NCBI RefSeq assembly: GCF_029784135.1
Contig: NC_073745.1
Location: forward strand, 238,503,164 to 238,567,163
Reading direction: 5' to 3'
DNA: 64,000 nucleotides
Origin: Toxorhynchites rutilus septentrionalis
Lineage: Eukaryota > Arthropoda > Insecta > Diptera > Culicidae
The position numbers were made by a program, and so were the translations under genes. Each line of letters opens with the position of its first letter. Within the stretch, counting starts at the first letter, position 1. Shown one piece after another: positions 33,895-42,200 of this stretch. The notes below the pieces were generated by a model. The model did no database searches. It was not told the DNA's origin and saw only the letters and a list, made by a program, of their open reading frames with translations.

Positions 33895-34715
33895 ACTGAA
33901 CTACATGCGTACTACCAGAACGTTGGTGGTATAAACAGTCGTCTCAACGAGTATCGACTCGCGTGTTCAGATGGCTGCTACGACATCATCGCTTTGACGG
34001 AGACCTGGCTCGACGACCGCACTCTCTCCAACCAAGTTTGCGGGCAGAACTATGAAGTATTCCGCACGGACCGAAATCAACTCAATAGTACAAACCATTC
34101 GGGGGTGGTGTTCTCATAGCTGTCTACAGACGCCTGAAAGCTCACCTGATTAGAGAAGCCCCATGGTTCTGTATCGAACAAGTGTGGGTTTCGACAAAAC
34201 TAGAAGGTAAAAAACTGTACCTATGCGTAGTTTATATTCCTCCTGATCGTATTCGAGACGTTGCATTGATCGATGCGAAGTACAATCGATGTCGGCAATA
34301 GCTTCACGAGCGCTTCCAGCTGACGAAATTGTTGTACTTGGTGATTTCAATCTCCCAAATTTAAAGTGGCAAATTGGATCTGGAAGATTTTTGTACGCTG
34401 ATCCGACCAAGTCAACCTTCCATGCTGGGACGAACGCCTTACTAGACGGGTATATCTATAATCTGCTTCAACAAATCAATTCTATTACGAATGAAAATGA
34501 CCGCATGTTTGATCTCTGCTTCGTGAGCAAACCAGACGAAGCTCCGATATTATCGGCAGCACCTGTACCTATGGTGAAATCAGTACCTCATCATCCTCCA
34601 CTTTACCTTACTATGAAAACCAGTACGAACAGTTTCAGCATCGTTCCTACCGCTGTCCACTATGATTTTAAAAGTGCTGACTTCAATAGTATGGTTGATG
34701 TGCTTTTAGACATTG
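33895..34715 (+). pseudogene. LINE endonuclease domain (APE-type), frameshifted
   Basis: It reads YYQNVGGINSRLNEYRLACS, CYDIIALTETWLDD and YEVFRTDRN in the first frame. After stops near 34115 comes YLCVVYIPPDR, and a frame from 34289 gives EIVVLGDFNLPNLKW and MFDLCFVSKPDEAPI. These are the N, E (TETW) and GDFN motifs of AP-endonuclease-like domains that nick the insertion target. At least two frameshifts or stops break it. It is cut at 34715 by the foldback; the linker reading IDWSEVLDKDDVD continues at 36168. Confidence 0.8.
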
Positions 34716-36164
34716 CACAATGGTCCAGGAGATGTATTTAAGTGGAAATTAGCATTTAGAGCTCGACAGTTATTCTCTAGACAAAAACTGTCTTCGACTA
34801 AGTTGTTACATACTATAGAACGCTCATTTTTATGTTACCAAAAATAGGGTGACCAAAATTGTCGATGGAATAAAAAACCTAACTTTCTTATCTTTATAGA
34901 TAGAGGTAAATATAGTTCGACAAAGTTGTAGTCCCAGTTATTTGAGCCATCATTGTAGAAATTTTTTTTTATATCTCTTGAAATAACTTGAAAAGTGTTT
35001 TCGGAAGACTCTAGAAGCTTGCTAATACAAACATTTTTCGATGCAGAACTTGTCAATATCTCAACTCCATTCAAAGTTATTGATATTTCTTCCCAAAACA
35101 TACGCTCTCTTCAATTGTTTGTCATTTTTTCTGGGGCAAACATAAACAAAGTTTATTGACGGCATTTGAAAGAGCATAGTTCACTCTACATGATGTGTGA
35201 TTTCAACACTATGTTATTTTTTGTGTTTGAGTAAATTGAAATTGAAATCATGAGTTTTTGGGTAAAAAACATCAATAACTTTAAGAAGGATTATGACATT
35301 GACAAGTTCTGCATCGCAAAATGTATTGATAAGCTCTAAAAGTCAAACGAAGACAGTTTTGATGTAGAATTTGAAATATAAAAGTGAAAGCTAAAAAACC
35401 CGTTTTCTCATGGTCTCCCTAAAGCAACTTAGAAAAAAAGCGCTAAATCGATTATATTAAAAGATAGAAAAAAGCTGTTTTGTACAAAGTTGTTTAAACT
35501 GGGGCTACAACATTGTCGAACTATGTTTATCTTTCCTGTAAAGATAAGAAATAAAGATTTTTTATTTCATCGAAAATTTTGGTCACCCTATTTTTGATAA
35601 CATAAAAATGAGCGCTCTATCATATTTAACAACTTTGTTGAAGACAGTTTTTGTCTAAATAACAAATATCTCCCACAAAGTTGTTTTTGGCGCTTTCTAT
35701 CTATGTTGCATTAGGGTAACCATGATAAAACGATTTTTTTGCTTTAATTTTTATATTTCAAATTCTACATCAAAACTGTCTTCGTACGACTTTTAGATCT
35801 TATCAATACCAACATTTTGCGATGCAGAGCTTGTCAATATCTTAGTCCTACTCAAAGTTATTGATGTTTTTTTAACCCAAAATCTCATGATTTCAATTTC
35901 AATTTACTCAAACACAAAAAACAACATAGTGCAGTTTAAAAAAACTGGGGCTACAACATTGTCGAACTATATTTACCTCTATCTATAAAGATAAGAAAGT
36001 TAGACTTTTTATGTCATCGACAATTTTGGTCAACCTATTTTATACATTCAAATGAGCGCATTATCGTATTTAACAACTTTTTCGAAGACGGTTTTTGTCT
36101 AGAGAATAACTGTCGAACTCTAAAAGCTAATTTCCACTTAAATGCATCTCCTGGACCATTGTGT
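34716..36164. mobile_element. Foldback element with nested inverted repeats
   Basis: The outer arm 34716-34960 (CACAATGGTCCAGGAGATGT...) is the inverse of about 35925-36164. An inner arm 35215-35410 is the inverse of 35720-35930. A further copy of the outer arm interior lies at 35490-35690 in direct orientation with the right arm. ATTG (34712-34715 and 36165-36168) flanks the element and restores the LINE reading LLDIDWSE when removed. There is no coding capacity. The whole 1.45 kb could form a large multi-branched hairpin. Superfamily unknown. Confidence 0.8.
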
Positions 36165-36592
36165 ATTGATTGGAGTGAAGTTTTGGACAAGGACGACGTC
36201 GATGCTGCAGTCCTAATCTACACGAACATTATGAGCTATCTAATCGACAGGCATGTTCCGAAGAAGATCATACGTTCATCCGGTCACCAACCGTGGCAAA
36301 CCACCGAGCTTCGCCGACTCAAAACGACTAGAAGGGCTAAGTTGGAAAAGCTTCGCGTAGTCTTGGATTCCTCATGCGCACCGCGAGGGATTTCACCTAT
36401 GTATACTGCATTAGATCTATGTTTAGTGCTTTAGTTCGCTCTAGCCTGGAATACTGTGCAGTAATTTGGAATCCGCACTACCTCAACGGAGTCAACAGGA
36501 TTGAAGCCGTACAAAAGCGATTCGTTCGAATCGCTCTAAGACGATTACCCTCGAGTAATTCACATCAGTCACCTAGCTATGAAAGTCGGTAA
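36165..36592 (+). pseudogene. LINE linker and reverse transcriptase C-terminal part
   Basis: The frame beginning IDWSEVLDKDDVDAAVLIYT and continuing RHVPKKIIRSSGHQPWQT is the endonuclease-RT linker of jockey/CR1-type LINEs. Near 36362 the sequence jumps, in another frame, to FSALVRSSLEYCAVIWNPHY and VNRIEAVQKRFVRIALRRLP, the typical RT thumb/C-terminus. The finger and palm motifs, including the FADD box, are missing. A 3' part of the C-terminal domain follows with frameshifts. Confidence 0.8.
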
Positions 36593-37139
36593 TGGGTCTT
36601 GATATGCTACACGTGCGAAGGGATGTGAACCGCACATTATTTATGTATGATGTTTTATTGGCTAGGAAAAAATGCCCAGTGATATTGGAGAACATCAACC
36701 TTTCGATTCAACCTCGGCCTCTACGGGACAACGCATTCCTCTGAGTGCCTTTCCGTCGTACCAACCATGGATACAATTCAGCACGGTTAGGCCTTCAACG
36801 TCTGTTCAACAGAGTAGCATCTGGTTTTGACTTCCATTATTCGAGAAATGTGGTCCGGCAACATTTTATTGGACAAATTAGAAATTTTCATTAAATAATT
36901 AGGACAAAATACTGCCCTACACTACAATTTAATAAATAAATAAATAAAAAAGATGGGTGGGTAATGTCGGGGACATAATAGGACTATACAAAGGGGACAG
37001 CTTTTGTTAAATATATATTTTAAATATATTGTTTTATTTTCTTCTCCTACGTGAATACCTACCTATCTACCTGAAAAATGGATTAGTTTACTGTTTACTC
37101 TTTATGAATATGTTGATGGTTCTGAAAAGAACCTTTGGA

Positions 37140-37370
37140 GTTGTGTTTTTGTAATTACTCGATATTCCCATCTTGTTCGGTTAAACCTTCCTGTTTAGCT
37201 ATTGCGTTTGCCACTCGCCACAGCTTTCGCAGTTGGAAAATTTCTTCCCATTCAGCATGTGACATATTGTTCAGTAAATTACATTTAATGCGACGTGCCG
37301 GAGAAACACTTTGCCACTCACTGAAACTAATTGTTGCCTTGATGAGCGCCGAACCGAAGCTGCTCTGTTC
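37140..37370 (-). repeat. H2A-linked downstream repeat, copy 1
   Basis: Sequence that follows the truncated H2A fold. It can be read ARRIKCNLLNNMSHAEWEEI on the minus strand but is not histone. Collinear copies are at 37950-38155 (without H2A) and in part at 38620-38755 after pseudogene 2. It is the shared tail of the H2A-bearing unit; function unknown. Confidence 0.5.
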
Positions 37371-37612
37371 TTGATGCGGGTTTTCTGATTGTCGTGAGCA
37401 GCTTTGCAAGCCAACTCGAGCACTCCGACGGCCGAAACTCTATAATCGCTGTTAGGTGTACTGGTGCTCCGGCACCAATCCGTTCGGCCTAATTACCCTT
37501 GCGGAGCAATAAGTGAATGCGACCAACAGGGAACTGGAGACCTGCACGGTTCGAGTGAGACTTTGCTTTTCCCTTAACTTGTCCTCCTTTGTTACGTCCA
37601 CGATGCCGATGC
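37371..37612 (-). pseudogene. Histone H2A pseudogene 1
   Basis: The minus strand reads [33 protein letters not shown], a stop where Tyr is expected, AERIGAGAPVHLTAI, then a frameshift and VLELACKAAHDNQKTRI. This is the N-terminal tail and most of the histone fold of H2A, up to the alpha-2/L2 region. The final third of H2A (IPRHLQLAIRNDE... in real genes) is replaced by unrelated repeat sequence from 37370 downward. The start codon is lost. A TATAAAA box lies upstream at 37673-37679 (minus), so promoter-side DNA was copied too, unlike a processed retrocopy. A stop codon and a frameshift make it non-functional. Confidence 0.85.
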
Positions 37613-37949
37613 CGTACAACCACACGGGTTTACGGTTTGAAAGAAAATAAGATATTTTTTTGGGGTCCGCGTGTTTTATACTCTAGCGGTACACACTCAC
37701 AGGATAGAGACAAATCGGCAGACTCAGCCAGAGGGGCGAGTCCAACGAGACGAACGAATGAGCGTTAAAAGGGCGATGGCTAAAAAATACATTTAGAGGC
37801 GAATGAACTGCAAAGTTTAAAGCCTCTTCAAAACAAAGAAGAAGAAGAAGAAGAAAATACATTCATTACGATTTGTTCGCTCGTTCGCTCGTCGTTGACA
37901 TGCAGGCTAAAAAGGATCCTTTTCAGGATCACAAAATTATCTTCAATCT

Positions 37950-38155
37950 AAAAAGTTTATTGTTTTGTTATCACTCGATATCCCCATCTTGTTCGGCAAA
38001 ACCTTCCTGTTTAGCGATTGCATTTGCCACTCGCCACAGCTTTCACAGTTGGGAAATTTCTTCCCATCCAGCTTTGTGACATGTTGTACAGTAAATTACA
38101 TTCAATGCGACGTGCCGAAGCGCCACTCAGTATCGCATTGGAGGCGATTTTAACC
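37950..38155 (-). repeat. H2A-linked downstream repeat, copy 2
   Basis: Matches 37140-37360 (ATCTTGTTCGGCAAAACCTT, CATTTGCCACTCGCCACAGC, AAATTACATTCAATGCGACG), but there is no H2A coding sequence beside it. The unit is therefore partial. Confidence 0.55.
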
Positions 38156-38756
38156 TGTAATTGAACATTTGCGATGACAGTGGTACAGTGTCGACTTTCA
38201 ATGTGGGGTCATAATTTGGACCCCGAACTCTATGTTTACAAAAATGTCCAACTAAATATGTCGCATTACAGGTCCGTCTAATTAGCTAAATGTCGAGATA
38301 AGTGTAAATTACTGTACTTTCAATCTATAAGCAATTTAAGAATTGGTGAAAATCAATAAGCCCAGAACAACTGCCAAATTCACATACTCATCATATACTG
38401 GCAAACAAATTATGAAAAAATCAATTTGTGTTTCATTATTATTTTGGATATTGTTTTAGAAAGCATTGAACTGTATTTCCTAAACTCTTTTTTGGAAGGT
38501 TTAATGGCCCTGAAAAGCGCCTTGTTTTATGGAATGGTTCCAATTTAGAAAACTTAGTACTCGTGGTTTTGAAAAAAACTATTTCGAACGCCCTCGATGC
38601 CGCCTTGTTCTGGATTTGCCACCAAATCAGTTTGTATAAAGAACAAACTTTTTTCTTCTGCTACCTGAAGCCGTTTTGCGATTGCGTTTGCCACTCGCCA
38701 CTCGCTGCAACTGCCTGTTGTCTTGATGTCCACCGAACCGAATGTGTTCTGTTCCG

Positions 38757-38964
38757 AATGCGGGTTTTCTTATCGTCGCGAGCAGCTTTGCCATCTAACT
38801 CGATCACTTCGGCGGCCGAAACTATATAACGCCGGCTAGGTGGACTGGTGCACTGGTACTAACGCGCTCGGCCTAGCTACCCTTGCGGGAAACTCCAGAT
38901 CAACACGGTTCGAGCGGGATTTTGCCTTTCCCTTCACTTTTCCTCCTTTGCCATGTCCAGACAT
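38757..38964 (-). pseudogene. Histone H2A pseudogene 2
   Basis: The minus strand starts at an ATG (38964-38962) and reads MSGHGKGGKVKGKAKSRSNR, an almost perfect H2A N-terminal tail. A deletion of roughly 30 bases then removes PVGRIHRLL. After the resulting shift the remainder is recognisable (VGTSAPVHLAGVI, then frameshifts to a DNKKTRI-equivalent at about 38765). As in pseudogene 1, the end of the fold is replaced by the linked repeat. Upstream, a degenerate TATA-like TTAAAA is near 39060, and the leader repeat with the GACGTAGGACTACGTC palindrome follows further out (41540-41555), separated by a LINE insertion. Confidence 0.85.
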
Positions 38965-39277
38965 GGCTGCTTGGGTTGGTTTGTTGATGAGTTGTGATGC
39001 GAACCGATGTGGTGTACGGTTTGAATGAGAATGATCGTTACGGCAGCGGAGCGGGGATGTTTTAAGCTGACTGGCTGGCTCGAGAATTACGCATGTGTGA
39101 GCCCGCGACCAATGTTTCGTTCATTTTTTTCTTGTTCCTTTCCAATCGTGCTTCATTCTATTTTGCTGCTGCTCTGGTTGCCCGTTTTGGTCGGTACGAT
39201 TTGAGGAGCACAAAATGGACCAATCAAAAATGGGCACATAGTGCATTTTGACAATGCTTGATATTTCACAATTATTC
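38965..39277 (-). promoter_or_regulatory. Upstream region of H2A pseudogene 2
   Basis: Contains a TTAAAA box at about 39058-39066 (minus), aligned with the real TATAAAA of pseudogene 1, and a GATTGGTCC block at about 39211-39219 that also closes the leader at 24.48 kb. It is probably a decayed histone promoter region. Confidence 0.45.
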
Positions 39278-39289
39278 AATTATTTATCT
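39278..39289. repeat. Target-site duplication of LINE copy 2, left
   Basis: AATTATTTATCT, repeated exactly at 41350-41361. Confidence 0.85.
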
Positions 39290-41349
39290 TTTTAAGCCCC
39301 CTTTTGTACAACTTCTATGTAAGCGACATCGACAATTGCCTTACACAAAATTGCAGCCTAAGACAACTTGCAGATGATGGAGTGGTGTCTGTCGTAGGAT
39401 CAAACGAATCCGACCTGCAAGGACCCTTACAAGATACTTTGAACAATTTTTCAACCTGGGCCATTGGGCTAGGGATCGAATTCTCCACGGAGAAAACAGA
39501 GATGGTGGTTTTTTCTAGGAAGCATAAACCAGCAAAACCAAAGCCTCAACTTTTGGGTAAACCGATCACTCATGCTATGTCATTCAAGTATCTTGGGGTC
39601 TGGTTCGACTCTAAATGTACTTGGGGGGCCCATATTAGGTATCTGAATAAAAAATGTCAACAAAGAATAAACTTTCTCCGTACAATTACCGGCACCTGGT
39701 GGGGAGCCCACCCCGAAGATCTTATAATGTTGTATCGAACAACTATTCTCTCAGTGATGGAGTATGGCAGTTTCTGTTTGTGTTTTGGCAGGCGTACTCC
39801 CACTAAAAGATCGCTTCAATTTATTATCTCTTCGGTTCCTCATCCGGTGTAAGGTTATGAACCCATTGGTGATCGGAAATTTTGAACAGCTGATCGAGCT
39901 AAATTTTCAATCTGGGTTCATGAGTCCATATCATGAATTCATCTCCATGCAGGTTGATCCTTCTTCGTATATTCCCAACCGTGTTTGTTTTCCTGACTAC
40001 ATCAATTCCTCTGTGCATTTTGATCTGTCCATGAAGCAGGATATCCATGGAACATCAGACTATCTTCGATCGAGGATCGTTCCAACGATCTTCGATCGAG
40101 GATCGTTCCAACGATCTTCGATGCAAAGTATGGGGATATCAATTGTGATAATATGTACTTTACTGATGGGTCCTCTATGAATGAGTCCACAGGATTTGGA
40201 GTGTTCAACGAATTTTTTAGCACCTCACACAGTCTTCAGAATCCTTGCTCAGTGTATATTACTGAATTGGCAGCGATACACTGGGCGCTGGACAGCGTCG
40301 CCTCACGACCTGTTGAACACTATTACATTGTAACGGATAGTCTTAGCTCTGTCGAAGCTATCCGTTCAGTGAGGCCGGAAAAGCACTCGCCGTACTTCCT
40401 TTTGAGAGAATACGAGAAATTTTGAGTGCTTTATCCAGACGCTGTTATGTCATTACCTTTGTCTGGGTCCCTTCACATTGCTCAATTCTGGGTAATGAGA
40501 GGGCTGACTCATTAGCAAAGGTAGGTGCAATTGAAGGCGATATTTATCAGCGTCAAATCGCCTTCAATGAATTTTATTCTTTAGTCCGCAAAAATACCAT
40601 CGTTAAATGGCAACGCAAATGGAACGAAGATGAATTGGGCCGGTGGCTCCACTCGATTATCCCTAAGGTTAGCCTCAAACCATGGTTCAAAAGTCTGGAC
40701 TTGAGTCGGGACTTTATTCGCACCTCCTCCCGACTCATGTCCAATCACTGTTCGTTAGATGCACTACTCTTTCGTATTAATCTTGCCGACAACAATCTTT
40801 GTGTTTGTGGCCAAGGTTACCACGACATCGAACACGTTGTTTGGTCGTGCGAGCTGTATCTTGTCGCCAGATCGAATTTAGTAGTCACCCTTCGGGCCCG
40901 AGGAAGGCAGCCCATGGTGCCGGTGAGAGACGTGTTGGCTCGGTTAGACCTTGATTACATGTCCCAAATATATGTATTCCTTAAAGCTATCGATCTTCGT
41001 GTGTGATTGTCCTTATACCCTTAGTTTTTCCTTTTCCTTTTCCTTCTTAAGAATAAGATGAAATGTAAATACATATTAGATATAAGATAGGTTTAAGAAT
41101 TGAGTGTGATGAGTGTGATTGAGAGTGTGAGTGTGATCATTGTCAACATATCCTCATATCCCCTCCTTTTCCTGAAGAAAATATGTCACCCTTCTAAACT
41201 CGAGTCGACCGCGAGTAATCGGTTTCCTATATTATTAACATTAGAATTAAGGAAAAATGTATATATACTAGTAACAATACAGTAAGGAGTTCGGCTCCTT
41301 TAAACCTATGTAACTGAGCCTGTAAAAATAAACGATTTAAATAAAAAAA
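39290..41349 (+). mobile_element. RNase H-bearing LINE, copy 2, 5'-truncated
   Basis: Same family as the copy at 13426-14791 but longer: it begins inside the reverse transcriptase and ends in a 3' UTR plus A-rich tail (AACGATTTAAATAAAAAAAA). An exact 12-bp duplication (AATTATTTATCT) flanks it. It interrupts the leader repeat of the H2A unit, whose two halves can be joined across it by comparison with the 22.9-24.5-kb copy. Confidence 0.9.
39298..41006 (+). pseudogene. LINE ORF2: partial RT, RNase H, C-terminal domain
   Basis: It starts at YNFYVSDIDNCL, with LRQLADDGVVSVV as the catalytic (ADD) box. It continues with FSTEKTEMVVFSRKH and FKYLGVWFDSKCTWGAHI, then the thumb RTITGTWWGAHPEDLIMLYR. 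Frameshift near 39840. A 26-bp direct duplication at about 40067-40120 (TCGATCGAGGATCGTTCCAA twice) adds another. RNase H: YFTDGSSMNES, SVYITELAAIHWAL, YYIVTDSLSSVEAI, a two-base shift at about 40405, then WVPSHCSILGNERADSLAK. The C-terminal block is LCVCGQGYHDIEHVVWSCEL and the end QIYVFLKAIDLRV (stop about 41006). Compared with copy 1 the proteins are very similar, so both copies are from one young family. Confidence 0.9.
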
Positions 41350-41361
41350 AATTATTTATCT
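41350..41361. repeat. Target-site duplication of LINE copy 2, right
   Basis: Exact repeat of 39278-39289, directly after the LINE tail. Confidence 0.85.
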
Positions 41362-41600
41362 CAAGAAAAATGAAATGTTATTCGTTATGATAGATGCGTA
41401 GATATATTTCCTATCAATTGATGCAAAAACCTTTGCGATCTATTGAGAAATGCTCGAGTTATATGTGTTCCAAATCTTGCATTTTTTCCTACTTGTTCAG
41501 TGCCTAGATTTCCATTTCACCCTCTATATCTTCCGGTTAGACGTAGTCCTACGTCAAAAATTGCGGTAACCTGCGGTAGCATACATTGAAGCATCCACGC
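41360..41600 (-). promoter_or_regulatory. Leader repeat of the H2A unit, with palindrome
   Basis: Read on the minus strand: GACGTAGGACTACGTC (41555-41540), TAACCGGAAGATATAGAGGG, a conserved AATTGATAGGAAATATATC stretch (empty site of the ITmDD37E copy 1 insertion) and ATAAATAATTGAAT. The order is identical to 22930-23103 plus 24372-24490. The outer edge at 41600 is the break point within ITmDD37E copy 2. The palindrome resembles paired CRE/ATF half-sites; a regulatory role is conjecture. Confidence 0.6.
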
Positions 41601-41992
41601 AGGGGTCACTTTCGCACCTAAGAACATGAACCCCGCCAACGCACCGGAACTAAGGTCCATTGAGAAATACTGGGCTATTATGAAGCAGGCACTATGGAAG
41701 TATCTTATTAAGGTCAAATTTGAGGAAGACATGAAGAAGTGGGTTTTCATACAGAAGAAGCTGCAGCCAGATGTTGGACAAAACCTTATGAATGGAGTTA
41801 AGCGTAAGGTGCGAGCGTACGGTTATGGTATTGAATTTGAATAAAATAAATATACCAAAAGATTACTAATTATTAGTAAGCCAAAAGCTTACTAATGGGC
41901 TTAATATTGTCTGAAAGTTTGAAAAGGATCGGTCAACTAGGTAATTTTCTACAGCTTTTTTTCCGTGATGCAATTTTATGTGGGAGACCTTT
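41601..41992 (+). pseudogene. ITmDD37E transposase, copy 2, right fragment and TIR
   Basis: It resumes at GVTFAPKNMNPANAPELRSI, including the third catalytic residue in LRSIEKYWAIMKQ, and runs to VKRKVRAYGYGIEFE with a stop at 41842-41844. The right TIR follows (GATGCAATTTTATGTGGGAG region, ending about 41992), several substitutions away from that of copy 1. Together with 32781-33156 this reconstitutes one older, dead element split by later insertions. Confidence 0.88.
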
Positions 41993-41999
41993 TACGTTT

Positions 42000-42200
42000 C
42001 TCGTTGCAAGAAGCAGAGCTTGTATAGATGGAGAGAGGTCAGGACCTCGACCATGGGTCGTTATCCATAACTGATGATTTTTGCGTGGACGTAGTTATTC
42101 TCTAATAACACAAAGATGGTCAATTGGGGGCCCTGAGTTTTGAACTCACGATCAATTGCTTAGTAAGCGAACGCGCAACCAATGTGACACCGAAGACCCC
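42000..42200 (-). mobile_element. tRNA-derived SINE (type C), partial
   Basis: The head on the minus strand, GGGGTCTTCGGTGTCACATT, box B-like GAGTTCAAAACTC, and ATAACTACGTCCACGCAAAA match the copies at 27950-28444 and 61094-61671. It is truncated close to the ITmDD37E right end, with no A-tail. Confidence 0.65.

Larger units (their letters stand above)
33157..36951 (+). mobile_element. Jockey/CR1-type LINE, internally deleted
   Basis: A plus-strand non-LTR retrotransposon without RNase H. It has a 5' region with no clear ORF1 (33157-33890), an APE-type endonuclease (33895-34715), a foldback insertion (34716-36164), a short linker, the C-terminal end of the reverse transcriptase (36374-36592), a C-terminal domain to about 36800 in broken frame, and a TAAATAAATAAATAAA-type tail at 36930-36945. 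I found no flanking TSD. The catalytic RT core is deleted at about 36362. Confidence 0.8.

Noticed and set aside
33443..33934. 163-codon plus-strand frame as an independent gene
   Set aside because: It directly precedes the LINE endonuclease (which starts at about 33895 in another frame), so it is best seen as 5' LINE sequence. I could not identify ORF1 motifs in it.
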